DNA of 64,000 nucleotides from Pleurodeles waltl (lineage: Eukaryota; Chordata; Amphibia; Caudata; Salamandridae), in assembly GCF_031143425.1 (NCBI RefSeq), contig NC_090445.1, forward strand, positions 1,574,650,049-1,574,714,048. The letters run 5' to 3'. The position numbers and the translations under genes were made by a program. Shown here piece by piece: positions 35,201 to 46,073 of this stretch. The first letter of the stretch is position 1. Each line of letters starts with the position of its first letter. The notes under the pieces are model-generated. The model was not told where the DNA came from and searched no databases. It saw only the letters and a list, made by a program, of their open reading frames with translations.

Positions 35201-35602
35201 CTCCGACTCACTCAGAACAAATTCAAACCCCGCTTTTATGGTCCCTTCCTAATTCTCAAAAAGATTAACCCAGTGTCTGTGCGTCTGTGCCTGCCCCGGA
35301 CGTGGAAGATTCTCCCTGTATTCCATGTCTCTCAACTTAAACCTTACCTTCCTGATCCTTTTCACAGACAGTTTTCCTGTCCCCCTCCTCTGTTGGTTGA
35401 TAATGTGCCCGAGTACGAGGTCCAGGAAATCTGTGACTCTCGTTTTTTCCATGGGCGCCTCCAATATCTTATTCATTGGAAAGGTTACCCTATGAGTGAG
35501 TGTTCTTGGGAGGATGCCCCTTCAGTTCATGCCCCTCTTTTGGTTCGTCGCTTTTTTCGACTCTTCCCTCACAAACCTGGGGCCTCGGGGGGGGGGACAT
35601 AG
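32146..35602 (+). pseudogene. pol-like gene: protease, RT, RNase H, integrase, chromodomain
   Basis: The pol frame is open from about 32146, overlapping the end of gag in the +1 frame, so a frameshift fusion is likely. Visible motifs are the aspartic protease ALLDCGASG (32330-32356), RT YLDD at 33305-33316, RNase H with Asp in VADASER (33761) and LADALSR, and the integrase zinc-binding region ending SCPICA. A TAA at 34472-34474 interrupts the frame there. The same frame then runs from 34475 to 35602 with the integrase core (STDF, QTERLNQGLEQ) and a C-terminal chromodomain (YLIHWKGYPMSECSWED, from about 35400). The segment that should bear the second catalytic Asp of the core, near 34731-34745, is shortened and the residue is absent. 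The chromodomain would guide integration to marked chromatin. Confidence 0.93.
35587..35602 (+). other. Polypurine tract
   Basis: A run of ten G followed by ACATAG lies directly before the 3' LTR. It is the plus-strand primer site expected at this place and also forms the last codons of pol. Confidence 0.75.
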
Positions 35603-36446
35603 TGTCACGCCGCAGCCGCCGCTGCTCCTACGGCGGCCTTGGGCTCGGGTCGCCGCAGCGCAGCATTCTTTTCATGCCGCGGCCTGTGTGCGAGCCGTGG
35701 GAGAGGCCGCGGCAAGATTAAGAAGCCTGGTCAAGGGTCGTGGCACTCGCCGCGCCCCCTTCTTTAAGTTCTTCCGCAAAGGCATACGCGGCAGGGCTTG
35801 AGACCCCGAGTGGGTTTCAGGCCTGACCGCGCATAGCGCATTTAGTGCGCTTTACATTTCAGTCTAAATGAATTAAACATCTGCTCACCACTTACCAATG
35901 TCTACAGGCAAAAGCCGAATACTTGCACATGGTGGTGTTTTTATGCCTGCCTTTTCCCTTTCCCAGCATGCTGCCCACTTCCTCTCTTCCCAGCATGCAT
36001 TGTTTCTCTTTGTTTGGACGCATGTACCTTATTCACTATTATGCTCTTTTCCCCAATCCAAGATGGTGGTGTTTCTACTTCCTGTTTCCTACTTCCTGTC
36101 TAGAGGTATATAAGGGGAATTCAGCTGCTTGTTCATTGCGTTGCAACACTTCTTTGATGGTAGTCACGCTCTGGCTGGTCTCTTCCTGTGAATCCAGTAT
36201 TTCCTGACCTGTCTTCGTTTCCAGTCTTCCTGTACCCCGGATCTTCAGCTCTAACGCCTTGGTGTCCTCCTTCTGTTTCAGGGAGTTCCTGTTGGAGGTT
36301 TTTTACCCTATTGGGGTTTTTCCTCTGGGACTCCTTCTGGAGGGCACGGACTGTAGTGGCTTGCTATTGTCAAACAGCACCGTGGCTACCGGAAGGGGTC
36401 GCCCCTACCTCGGCCAGAGCAGAACCTGCCGGAACCGGGGTCGTTC
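35603..36446 (+). repeat. 3' LTR
   Basis: It is 844 bp, begins TGTCACGCCGCAG and ends GGTCGTTC before returning to Harbinger sequence (GTGACGGACCCAG), which matches GTGACGGTCCCAG at 20272 in element 1. The TATA box is at 36107. Confidence 0.92.
36107..36114 (+). promoter_or_regulatory. TATA box of the 3' LTR
   Basis: TATATAAG in the same context as in the 5' LTR. It could drive read-through into the antisense side of Myb-like gene 2. Confidence 0.6.
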
Positions 36447-36489
36447 GGACGTGACGGACCCAGTTGCGTCAGTGCCCCTGCTGCTCATG

Positions 36490-37345
36490 GGCTAGCGGTG
36501 CTTGATTTGGCGGTTCACTGTTCAGCGGTGCTTGATTTGGCGGTGCCCTGTTCAGCGGTGCTTGAGTTGGTGGTGCCCTGTTCAGCGGTGCTTGAGTTGG
36601 CGGTGCACTGTTCAGCGGTGCTTTATTTGGCGTGCACTGTTCAGCGGTGCTTGAGTTGGCGGTGCCCTGTTCAGCGGTGCTTGCCCTGTTCAGCGGTGCT
36701 TGATTTGGCGGTGCACTGTTCAGCGGTGCTTGATTTGGCGGTGCCCTGTTCAGCGGTGCTTGAGTTGGCGGTGCCCTGTTCAGCGGTGCTTGAGTTGGCG
36801 GTGCCCTGTTCAGCGGTGCTTGAGTTGGCAGTCCTTCATGGCCCATCGGGTCTTGTGCTGGCAGTCCTTCATGGCCCAGCGGGTCTTGTGCTGGCGGTTC
36901 TTCATGGCCCAGCGCGGCTTGTGCTGGAGGTCCTTCATGGCCCAGCGGGGCTTGTGCTGGCTGTCCTTCATGGCCCTGCGGGGCTTGTGCTGGCGGTCCT
37001 TCATGGCCCAACTGGGCTGGGGCTGGCGGGGCCCTCCTGGGCAGCTGGGCTGGCGGGGCCCTCCTGGGTAGCTGGGATGGGGCTGGCGGTGGCCTCCTGG
37101 GCAGCTGGGCTGGGGCTGGCGGTGGCCTCCTGGGCAGCTGGGCTGGGGCTGACGGTGGCCTCCTGGGCAGCTGGGCTGGGGCTGGCGGGGCCCTCCTGGG
37201 CAGCTGGGATGGGGCTGGCGGTGGCCTCCTGGGCAGCTTGGCTGGGGCTGGCGGTGTCCTCCTGGGCAGCTGGGATGGGGCTGGCGGGGCCCTCCTGGGC
37301 AGCTGGGCTGGGGCTGGCAGTGGCCTCCTGGGCAGCTGGGCTTTC
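36490..37345. repeat. Coding minisatellite: 30-bp and 33-bp arrays
   Basis: 36490-36836 is a roughly 30-bp unit (TTCAGCGGTGCTTG...TTGGCGG). 36838-37005 is a 33-bp unit (TCCTTCATGGCCCAGCG). 37010-37345 is a 33-bp unit (CCTCCTGGGCAGCTGGG). All periods are multiples of three and, on the minus strand, encode 10- or 11-residue repeats (NRAPPTQAPL, GHEGPPAQAPL, QLPRRAPPAPA), continuous with the C-terminal tail of Myb-like gene 2. Plus-strand open frames here are by-products. Confidence 0.85.
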
Positions 37346-39487
37346 TTGTGGCCCTTCCCCACCTTGGGAGGTGTCACAGCTGAGTCCACACTCCCACCGG
37401 GACCCCTGGGAGCGGCTTTGGTGACTAGAGTCTTCCCCCTCTCCCGACGGGCACTGGCCAACTTCTGATGCTTCACGGGGGGACTGGCTGTGCTGTGGCT
37501 CTGTGCCACACTGGCTGTCCTGGTGGCTGGTGCACTCCACATACCTGTGACTACAGGCACCACTGGTCCCGGAGATGTTGTGGCTGAGGTGCTAGTTCGG
37601 GACCTATGAGTTGGACGGGGTGGGGCAGGTGTGGGAAAAAGGTCAAGGCTGGACAGGAAAAGTTTTTTGGACACACTGGGACGGGTAGCTGGAGGGGGTT
37701 TGGGAGTGGAGGAAGAGGTGGTGGTAGTAGGAGGTGTACGTTTGGTGACTTTGGGTGCAGGTACATGCGCTGGAGGCTGTCGTGAGGTGGATGGCTGTTG
37801 GGTGGGTGTGTGCCTGCGTTTGTGTATTTTGATAGGGGGCGTCACAGACACACTGTGAGAGGACACAGGGGACATGTGAATGGTAGTGGGGGTGGTGACT
37901 GCACGTGAGCGGGGTGTGCTGGTGGGTGTGCTGGTGAGGGACGTAGTGGCTGAAGAGGTAGTGCATGCAGGTGTGTGTGTAGACGAGACTGGTTAGGGAG
38001 GAGGGAGACGACGAGGAGGGGGACACAGTGGAGGCATTGGATGTTGGTGTGTCTGCATGTGTGTGATGCTTGCGTGAGTGCCTGTGGGATGTGTGGTGCT
38101 TATGTTTGCCTGAGCTTCCCTTGTGTGGTGAGGTGTGTGCAGGCTGGTCTGATGGTGTGCTTGGGATAGGCAGAGGTACAGGGGATTGGGTCTGGGTGGA
38201 GGAAGTTAGAGGGGGGAGGCTAGACACAGGGACAATGGCTGCCATCAGTGCTGAGGCCAGAGTTTGAAAGGCTCGGTGAAGGGCCGCCTGACCAGAATGA
38301 ATGCCCTCCAGGAATGCATTAGTTTTTTGCAACTGCCTTTCTACACCCTGGATGGCATTCAAAATGGTAGACTGCCCAACAGTGAGTGACCTGAGGAGGT
38401 CAATGGCCTCCTCACTGAGGGCAGCAGGGGTGACTGGGGCAGGGCCTGAGGTGCCTGGGGCGAAGGTGATGCCCACCCTCCTGGGTGTGTGGGCACGGGG
38501 CGAAGGCTAAGGGGCTGCTGGGAGGGCGGTGCTGGTAGGGGGGGGTGGCGGCTGTACCTGTAGATGCGGGGGGCACAGATGTTGCCCCCACCACAAGGGA
38601 GCTCCCATCAGAGGACGAGTCCGTGTCGCTGGTCTCAGCTCCTGTCCCCGCCGTGTAGCTTCCCTCGCCCTCCGTCCCACTGGTGAATTCAGAGTCCGTA
38701 GTGTGGCCCTCCATGGCCATGTGGGATGCAGCTCTCTCGTGCTCCGGTGCCACTGCTCCTCCACCTGATGATGCTAATGCACACAAGAACAGGGAAACCA
38801 CAAAAGGGGGGGGGAAACAGAATAAAGACATGTTGAGTGCATGGATTACCGCTCCCGTTGGCGGACAAGACAGACACAAAAGCCCCCTGCACTACGCCGC
38901 GCACTTGGGCTCTACAGTGCAATTCCTGGGAAATGGCCTACAAGGCTATGGACGACATCTGCACACATAGATGACACAGGGGCATGAATAGCTGTACTTG
39001 GCACTCTACAGAGGTGGGGTGGGGGCCACAGGGCCATGCCTTACGGAGGGGCCTAGCCTACGGAACTCGCCCTGGCCTAGGGAAACCCACAGCCCTCCTG
39101 CCCCACCCAGAAAACTCCACTGCACGCAAAGTCAGCAGAATGAGAGTGTACTCACCCCCTTGTGTCTGCAGTGATGCCCTCAAGCGCCCATCCAACTCCG
39201 GGTAGGCCACCGCCAGGATCCTGAACATCAGGGGGGTCATGGTTCGGCAGACACCCCTCCCACGTTGGGAGGCCATCCCCAGCTGAGCCTCTGCCGTCTT
39301 CTTGCTCCAGCGGCGAATGTCCTCCTATCTTTTCCGGCAGTGGGTGCAACGTCTGTGGTAGACCCCCAGGGTCCGGACGTCCTTGGCGATGGCACACCAA
39401 ATATCTTTCTTCTGGTGGGTGCTGACCTACATGAAATGTACAGGGGAAGAAGAGAAGTCATTACCAACTGCACCGTGAAAGTGAGTG

Positions 39488-39721
39488 GCCCAGGGTGGAG
39501 CTGATGGTTCTGAGTTCCTCCCTGAAGCCCATATACTGTTCCTCCTGCATGCGCTGGGTCTCCTGAAACTTGGCCAGTACCGTTGGCATCGTCTCCTGGG
39601 AGTGGTGGTATGGTCCCATGATGGAGGAGAGGGCCTCATGGAGAGTGGGTTCCCTTGGCCTCTCCGACACTGTCGCACAGCAGCCCTCCCAGTTCCCCTG
39701 TGTTCCTGGCCCTCCGTACCC
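39488..39721 (-). repeat. Displaced copy of Myb-like gene 1 exon sequence
   Basis: This 234-bp stretch matches 44799-45032, the coiled-coil part of Myb-like gene 1 exon 2 (FREELRTISSTLG and EALSSIMG are both encoded), in the same orientation. Here it lies within the first intron of Myb-like gene 2. Flanking bases do not match, so a segment was copied or converted into the intron. Confidence 0.78.
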
Positions 39722-40403
39722 TTGCCATGTGGCACATGCACCCACCGTCTTTCATGCATGCAGAACTCTGCCCCCTTCCTTCTTACATCCAGCCCTCTCC
39801 ACACAGGCATAGCCCATACAACATGCTCCCTGTGTACTTACTTGTATGTCTGGAGGACCGTAGAGTAGCGTGTACTGGGGGAGGACCCCATCAACGAGCT
39901 TCTCCAACTCCTCCGATGTGAAGGCAGGGGCCCTTTCTCCAGACGCACGAACCATTGTCTCTTCCAGACTGAGGTCACAGCAGCACTTGCAGTGTAGGTC
40001 CTCTCCTGTCGAAGATCAGGTATCGAGTGATTCAACAGATAGAAAATGGCGGTCACGTCCGTGGCGGTGCGTACCATCACCGCCGGCGTACATCGTCATT
40101 GGCTCCTGGGACCCATCGGGTCCAATGTTAACCAATGCAGCATTGCGCCGCGGTCTCCGACCGCCTACCGCGACGGTGTACAACGCCAGCGCAGTTACCT
40201 CACTTCCCATTGTCCCACTTTAGAGGTCAGGCTGCTGCCATTTCAGGGGCCCACATGGCCTAATTTCCAACTGCGTCATACATACCTAGGCCTAGTCTTA
40301 ACACACATACAGGCCACCTTTTGTGTATGATTGGTGTTCTGGGTAAACTGTGGGTACGTACCTCTGAGTTGTTTGACTCTGTGGTCGCTGTTGTCCTTCA
40401 TAG

Positions 40404-41531
40404 GCACTGTCTGCTGGGACATGTGAGGAGATGGCGGCATCCTCCGGTGTACCGAACGCTGGTGGACCTGTTGACAATGGAGGAAAGACATTTGATAATC
40501 ACCTACAGGTTTGACCGTGCCACAATCCAGGAACTGTGTACCCAGTTGGAGCCAGACCTGATGTCGGCAATCCGCCATCCCACATGAATCCCCCCTCAAG
40601 TGCAGGTGATATCAGTGCTCCATTTCCTTGCAAGTGGGTCTTTTCAAACAACTGTGGCCATGGCATCAGGGATGTCCCAGGCTATGTTTTCCAACGTATT
40701 GTCCAGAGTGTTGTCTGCCCTGCTGAAACACATGCGGAGCTACATCGTTTTCCCTCAGGTGGAGGATTTGCCTACAGTGAAAGGTGACTTCTATGCCCTT
40801 GGACATATCCCCAACATCATAGGTGCCATTGCTGGGACCCATGTGGCTTTGGTCCCCCCCACAGGAGTGAACAGGTGTACAGAAACTGGAAGAGTTATCA
40901 TTCGATGAATGTACAGATGGTATGTTTGGCAGACCAGTACATCTCCCATGTGAAAGCCATGTTCCCTGGCTCAGTGCATGACGCCTACATCCTGTGGAAT
41001 AGCAGCATCCCTTATGTGATGGGTCAACTCCAGAGGCACTGTGTGTAGCTAATAGGTGAGCCCCTGGAAGCAAGACAGTGGGAATGGTTGTCTGGGGTTA
41101 TCTCTACAGGTTAGTGTGTGTCTAACAGTTGTCCCTCACCATTTGCAGGTGACTCTGGTTACCCCAACCTGTCATGGCTACTGACCCCAGTGAGGAATCC
41201 CAGGACCCGGGGAGAGGAACGCTACAATGAGGCCCATGGGCGAACCAGGAGGGTGATCGAGCGGACCTTCGGCCTCCTGAAGGCCAGGTTCAGGTGCCTC
41301 CACATGACAGGTGGATCCCTATTCTACTCACCAAAGAAGGTGTGCCAGATCATTGTGGCCTGCTGTATGCTTCACAACTTGGCTTTGCGACGACAGGTGC
41401 CTTTTCTGCAGGAGGATGGTCCAGATGGCGGTGTTGTGGCAGCTGTGGAGCCTGTGGACAGTGATGAGGATGAAGCAGAGGAAGAAGACATGCAGAACAG
41501 GGACTCATTGATACAGCAATATTTCCAGTGA
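40404..41531 (+). pseudogene. Harbinger transposase exons 2 and 3 (DDE_Tnp_4 type)
   Basis: Exon 2 (40404-41055) follows acceptor TTCATAG. Exon 3 (41149-41531) follows a 93-bp intron with GTGAGC donor and TTTGCAG acceptor; the split codon restores GDSGYP across the junction. With exon 1 at 29479-29561 the length is about 372 codons, the usual HARBI1-like size. Recognisable parts are FDRATIQEL, LHFLASGSFQ, GAIAGTHV, SVHDAY, GDSGYPNLSWLLTP and RRVIERTFGLLKARF. Damage: TGA at 40585-40587, a one-base loss near 40865, TAG at 41046-41048, and Ala (GCT, 40831-40833) where the first catalytic Asp is expected. The second Asp (40980) and the Glu (41259) remain. It would have catalysed cut-and-paste transposition with the Myb-like partner. 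Confidence 0.88.
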
Positions 41532-41548
41532 AACACAGGTGAGAATAC

Positions 41549-41958
41549 ATTCCTGCCTACTACATGTACTTTTACACTACTGCCTCTCCACTGTCTGTCG
41601 TTTTCACCCAGTGCATGGTCACTGAGTTGTCACTTTCTTTTACGGTTTCACAGATGTGGGTCCCAACGTGTGTCATCTGCTTAGATTCCTCATGGACTAG
41701 AGCTGTGTGACATAGGTATGTTGACATTACTATTTCAAGAACATTTTGTCACTGTAATTGCAAATACACTATTTTGAAATCACAGACAGACTCCAGATCG
41801 TTTTGTGCTCTAGGTGTGTTTATTTAAATGCAAAATATTGGAGGGGGAAGTTAAATGGTGAGGGGTGATGGCGGAGGAGTGTCCATGGCAGAGTCCAGTC
41901 TATTAGTCTCACAGGTGCATTGCCCATATGGGCATAGGAAGTGGAGCTGGGGCAGTTT
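41549..41958 (+). other. Harbinger 3' flank shared with element 1
   Basis: CATTCCTGCCTACTAC through GGGGCAGTT is collinear with 21386-21796 of element 1, so it marks the right side of the internal deletion in element 1. It is probably the 3' UTRs of the convergent transposase and Myb-like gene 1. Confidence 0.75.
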
Positions 41959-44512
41959 AATTGTAATTGTAATTGTAATCGTATTTATATAGCGCTTACT
42001 ACCCCTGACGAGGCGTCGAAGCGCTTTTCGATGAGTAGCACGCTACTCCGGTACCCAACAAGAATTAGTGATGGATTAGTATAATTTAATAAGGAGTACA
42101 GTTTTAGTATTATTATGAGTTAATTTGAGTTGCGGATATGAGAGTTTGTTAGTTAGATTGACTGGAGTAATGGAGGGGTAGAGGAGGAAAGAAATACAGA
42201 AGTGTTAATTGGGAGTTTATCCTTCATTTGCTCAATCCAAAGGCTTGAGATGAATAAAAGGGGGGCGGAGGGGAAAGAGGATGTGGAAGGGTTAGGGAGA
42301 GCATAGTAGCAGGGTGAGATGAATGCAGGAGAATTTAGTAGGGTTGTGTGGGAGGTCACAGAGGTAGAGTGAGGTTTGGTGAGTTAGATGTGGGGGTGGA
42401 GGGATGAGCTTAGGCAGAGATATTTAGGAGATGGAAGTGGTCGAAGGGATTTGGGATGAGTCCGAGTGAGAATGGAGGATAGTTTGATAGAGACATGACA
42501 TAAGAGCGATGAGTAGATAAGTGTGATAAAAAGAGAGCAGAAATTCATAGAAACATGCCAGGCACAGAAACAACATATACACATATATATATATATATTT
42601 ATACACACACACACACATGACTATACACACACATCTGCACATACAATACATAATTAGAAACATGGGTAAAAATACTTAGTCGTCCATCCATCATCCTGGT
42701 AAAAAGGCGGGAAACTCCCCCACCTACCTCGAGGGTGGACGGGGCGTGGCCCAGCGGGCGGAGCCCACAGGTGCTCCACAAAGGGAGAAACCCTCCACTC
42801 TGTGTCTCCAGCAGAGGAAGACAGAAACCGCGCGTCCCAGTCAGACACAGACCACGCTCCAGCACATCATCACCTCACCTCCAGGAAGGATTCCAGATCC
42901 CCTCCGCCATGGGATCCCTGAGCGCACAGCCCCGCCCCGCCCCATCCCTGCTAAGCCCAAGAGCCAGGGTGGGCCGTCCTTTCCAGAAGGTGAGCTTCAA
43001 CCGCGGCATCTGCCGCGTCCACATTGTACACTAGGGTACCTGATGGGCCACGGGGGCAAAACGTCTTCAGCAACCTTGTGTGCCCCCGGCAATGTCATTG
43101 CCATTAGTGCGTCCCCGCGGAGATGTCCTCGCGCCCCTGCGCATCAACAACGCACCACGCGAGTCGGCGGCAAACGCAGTGGGGTCGCCTTGGAAAGCTG
43201 TCCATCATTCTGGCAAGAGGTGGGAATTCCCCTACCTATTTCGAGGGTTGACGGGGCGTGGCTCAGCGGGCGGAGCTTACAGGTGCTTCATAAAGGGGGA
43301 ACCTTCTACTCTGTGTCTCCAGGAGAGGAAGATAGAAACCGCGCGTCACAGTCAGATACAGATTATGCTCCAGTACATCATCAGTTCACCTCCAGGAAGG
43401 ATTCTGGATCTTCCTCTGCTATGGGATCTCTGAGCGCACAGCCTTGCTTTATCTTTGCCAAGCCCGCGAGTTAGGGTGGCTTGTCCTTTCCAGAAGCTGA
43501 GCTTCGACTGCGGCACCTGCTACGTTTATATTGGTAAGTGCTTCCTTTGAGGTTTAGTTTCTGTAAAATGAGCATCGTGGCCTACACAACCGGAGTATTT
43601 TCTACGAGTATGTCAGTAAGCGTTACCTGGCATGTTTTATATACCCTGTTTATATTGTACAATAGGGGTACGTGATGGGCCACGGGGTAAAACGTCTCCA
43701 GCAACCTTGTGTGCCTTTGGCAATGTTATTGTTACTAGTGCGTCTTTGTGGAGATGTCCTCGTGCTTCTGCGCATCAACAACACACCACCGGAATCGGCG
43801 GTAAAACGCAGTGGGGTCGTTTTGGAAAGCTGTCCGTCATCCTGGCAAGAGGCGGGAATTCCCTACCTACTTCGAGGGTGGACGGGGCGTGGCTCAGCGG
43901 GCGGAGCTTACAGGTGCTTCATAAAGGGAGAACCTTCTACTCTGTGCCTCCAGGAGAGGAAGATAGAACCCGCGCGTCACAGTCAGATACAGATTACGCT
44001 CTAGTACATCATCAGTTCACCTCCAGGAAGGATTCTGGATCTTTTTTTGCTATGGGATCTCTGAGCGCACAGCCTTGCTTTATCTTTGCCAAGCCCGAGA
44101 GTTAGGGTGGCTTGTCCTTTCCAGAAGCTGAGCTTCAACTGGGGCACCTGCTACGTTTATATTGGTAAGTGTTTCCTGTTGAGGTTTAGTTTCTGTAAAA
44201 ATGAGCATCGTGACCGAACCAACCGGAGTATTTTCTACGAGTATGTCAGTAAGCGTTACCTAGCATGTTTTATACGCCCCGTTTATATTGTACACTAGGG
44301 GTACCTGATGGGCCACGGGGTAAACGTCTCCAGCAACCTTGTGTGCCTTTGGCAATGTTATTGTTACTAGTGTGTCTCTGTGGGGATGTCCTCGTGCTTC
44401 TGTGCATCAACAACGCACCACCGGAATCGGCGGTAAAACGCAGTGGGGTCGTTTTGGAAAGCTGTCCGTCATCCTGGTAAAAAGCGGGAATTCCTTTACC
44501 TACATTCGAGGG
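41959..44512 (-). mobile_element. Insertion with retroposon-like 3' tail and tandem units
   Basis: The uninterrupted site is seen in element 1 at about 21797-21812. On the minus strand the insertion ends AAGCGCTATATAAATACGAT followed by TACAAT repeats, which resembles the 3' tails of L2-clade LINEs and their SINEs. The other end is three and a bit tandem units. Between them (42170-42660) lies pyrimidine-rich DNA on the minus strand and short (TA)n/(CA)n tracts. No RT-like frame remains. The best reading is an internally deleted or composite non-LTR retroposon; the family is uncertain. Confidence 0.5.
42687..44512. repeat. 0.63-kb tandem units, three copies plus a stub
   Basis: Units start at TCC(A/G)TCAT(C/T)CTGG at 42687, 43201, 43833 and 44465, giving spacings of 514, 632 and 632. 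The short first unit lacks about 118 bp flanked in the others by the direct repeat GTTTATATTG. Each unit carries GACGGGGCGTGG and GCGGGCGGAGC (CACCC/GC-box-like) followed by TTCATAAAGGG. Frames through the units are open but show no recognisable domain. Confidence 0.85.
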
Positions 44513-44600
44513 TGACAAAGTGGGACAGTGGGATGACAATCAGGGTGGTCTCATTTCTTGGCGGGGGTCCTGGCATCGTGCTCTGTCTTGTTCCTGGGTC

Positions 44601-46073
44601 TCAGGGACCGTTTGCGGGGTGGTTCTCCGTCTGCAGGGGTGGGGTGCTGGTGTGGTGGTCATGTGGCGGGGCGTCCTGTCCACTAGCGTCGGCGGAGGTG
44701 GTGGGCAGTTCATCGTCCATGCTAGTGTCAGGGGCCGCTTGGAGTGCCACAGTGTCCCTCCTGGTGTTAAGTAGTTCCTTCAGCACCCCTACGATGGTGC
44801 CCAGGGTGGAGCTGATGGTTCTGAGTTCCTCCCTGAAGCCCATATACTGTTCCTCCTGCATGCGCTGGGTCTCCTGAAACTTGGCCAGTACCGTTGCCAT
44901 TGTCTCCTGGGAGTGGTGGTATGCTCCCATGATGGAGGAGAGGGCCTCGTGGAGAGTGGGTTCCCTTGGCCTGTCCGTCCCCTGTCGCACAGCAGCCCTC
45001 CCAGTTCCCCTGTATTCCTGGCCCTCCGTCCCCTGGACCGTGTGCCCACTGCCACTGCCCCCAGGTCCCTGTTGTTGTTGGGGTGGTGGGTTATCCTGGG
45101 TTCCCTGTAGTGGTGGACACACAGCTGATTGACGTGTCGTGGGGACGGAGGTATGGGCCCGCTGGGTGGGTGCTGTGCTGGTGTTTCCAGAAGGGGGAAG
45201 GTCTGTGGTGGCCTGTGACTGGGTGAGGGGAACCGACTGTCCTGAGGTCCCGATGGGCCGGGCTGGTCATCTAGATCCAGTTGGACAGAGGTGCTGTCAT
45301 CACTGTGGGCCTCTTCTGTGGGTGGAGTGGACATGTCTGGACCCTCCTGTCTGGTGACGTTGGGTAGGGGTCCTGCAGGGGGGTAAAGGCATGATTTTTG
45401 CATCTGTGTGTGGCATGGTGTGCAATGGGTGGGTGACCGTTTACCCCAGTGCTGGCATTCCTGTGTGGGAGCTTGTGTGATGATGGTTTAGGGGGGTGTA
45501 TGGGTATGTGCAGTGGGCATGTTTTAGTGATGGGTGTCCATGCTTTGTTGTTGCATGCTGGGCTTGGTGTTGGGATGTGTGGTTTGTGATATTGGTACAT
45601 TTGTGAGAAGTTGGAGTGATGGGGTGAGGGCGAGGGTGGGGGTATGTGATAGCATGGAGGTAGGGTGGGGGATGTAATAGTTAAGATTTGACTTACCAAA
45701 GTCCATTCCTCCAGCTGCTCCTGCGAGGCCCTCAGGATGCAGAATCGCCAAGACCTGCTCCTCCCATGTTGTTAGTTGTGGGGGAGGAGGTGGGGTCCGC
45801 GCCAGTCCGCTGAACGGCCAGGTGGTGTCTTGAGACCACGGAACGCACCTTCCCCCGTAGGTCGTTCCACCTTTTCCTGATGTCCTCCCGATTTCTTGGG
45901 TGCTGTCCCACTGCGTTGACCCTGTCTACTATTCTTCGCCATAGCTCCATCTTCCTTGCAATTGAGGTGTGCTGCACCTGTGATCCAAATAGCTGTGGCT
46001 CTACACGGACGATTTCCTCCACCATCACCCTGAGCTCCTCCTCCGAGAACCTGGGGTGTCTTTGCCGTGCCAT
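44601..46073 (-). pseudogene. Harbinger Myb/SANT-like protein 1 (element 2)
   Basis: Exon 1 runs from ATG at 46073 to 45697, with donor GTAAGT. Exon 2 starts at 45372 and its coiled-coil frame stops at 44601. The DNA-binding part (PRFSEEELRVMVEEIVRVEP, then REDIRKRWNDLRGKV) keeps the frame lost in element 1. A small deletion near 45795 shifts the frame before the donor (stop at 45732), and a further frame change lies near 45110 within exon 2. The C-terminal helix (VLAKFQETQRMQEEQYMGF) matches element 1 closely. It is the partner protein expected in Harbinger transposition. Confidence 0.83.

Larger units (their letters stand above)
30376..36446 (+). mobile_element. Ty3/gypsy chromovirus LTR retrotransposon
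   Basis: Two LTRs (832 and 844 bp) start TGTCACG and enclose gag-like and pol-like regions in the order protease, RT, RNase H, integrase, chromodomain. This places it among vertebrate chromoviruses (the Sushi-ichi type group). I count about 14 substitutions and one 12-bp indel between the LTRs, so insertion was recent. A run of ten G precedes the 3' LTR as polypurine tract. I could not recognise a target-site duplication or an obvious tRNA primer-binding site, and the LTRs lack a 3' CA. The coding region has several breaks described below. Confidence 0.95.
36469..39955 (-). pseudogene. Harbinger Myb/SANT-like protein 2 with repeat-encoded Pro-rich tail
   Basis: Three minus-strand exons are inferred. 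Exon 1 is 39955-39842 (38 codons, MVRASGERAPAFTSEELEKL...), with donor GTAAGT. Exon 2 is 39426-39156, between TAG/GTC and GGG/GTGAGT. Exon 3 starts at 38773 after GCATTAG; phases agree at both junctions. Exons 1-2 give a Myb/SANT-like domain (KKDIWCAIAKDVRTLGVYHR, then EDIRRWSKK). Exon 3 holds an acidic Ser/Thr stretch, a helical segment (EEAIDLLRSLTVGQSTILNA), a basic Pro/Thr region and an 11-residue repeat tail (QLPRRAPPAPA type). A TAG at 39327-39325 interrupts exon 2, and frame changes occur near 38480 and 37950. It is distinct from Myb-like protein 1 and lies inside transposase intron 1. Confidence 0.72.

Noticed and set aside
36498..37424. Plus-strand open frame of 308 codons
   Set aside because: It is the reverse side of the coding minisatellite of Myb-like gene 2. 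Composition is entirely repeat-driven, with no domain.
42746..44105. Open frames of 110-240 codons repeated in each 0.63-kb unit
   Set aside because: Frames are not kept identical between units and show no domain. The units look regulatory rather than coding.
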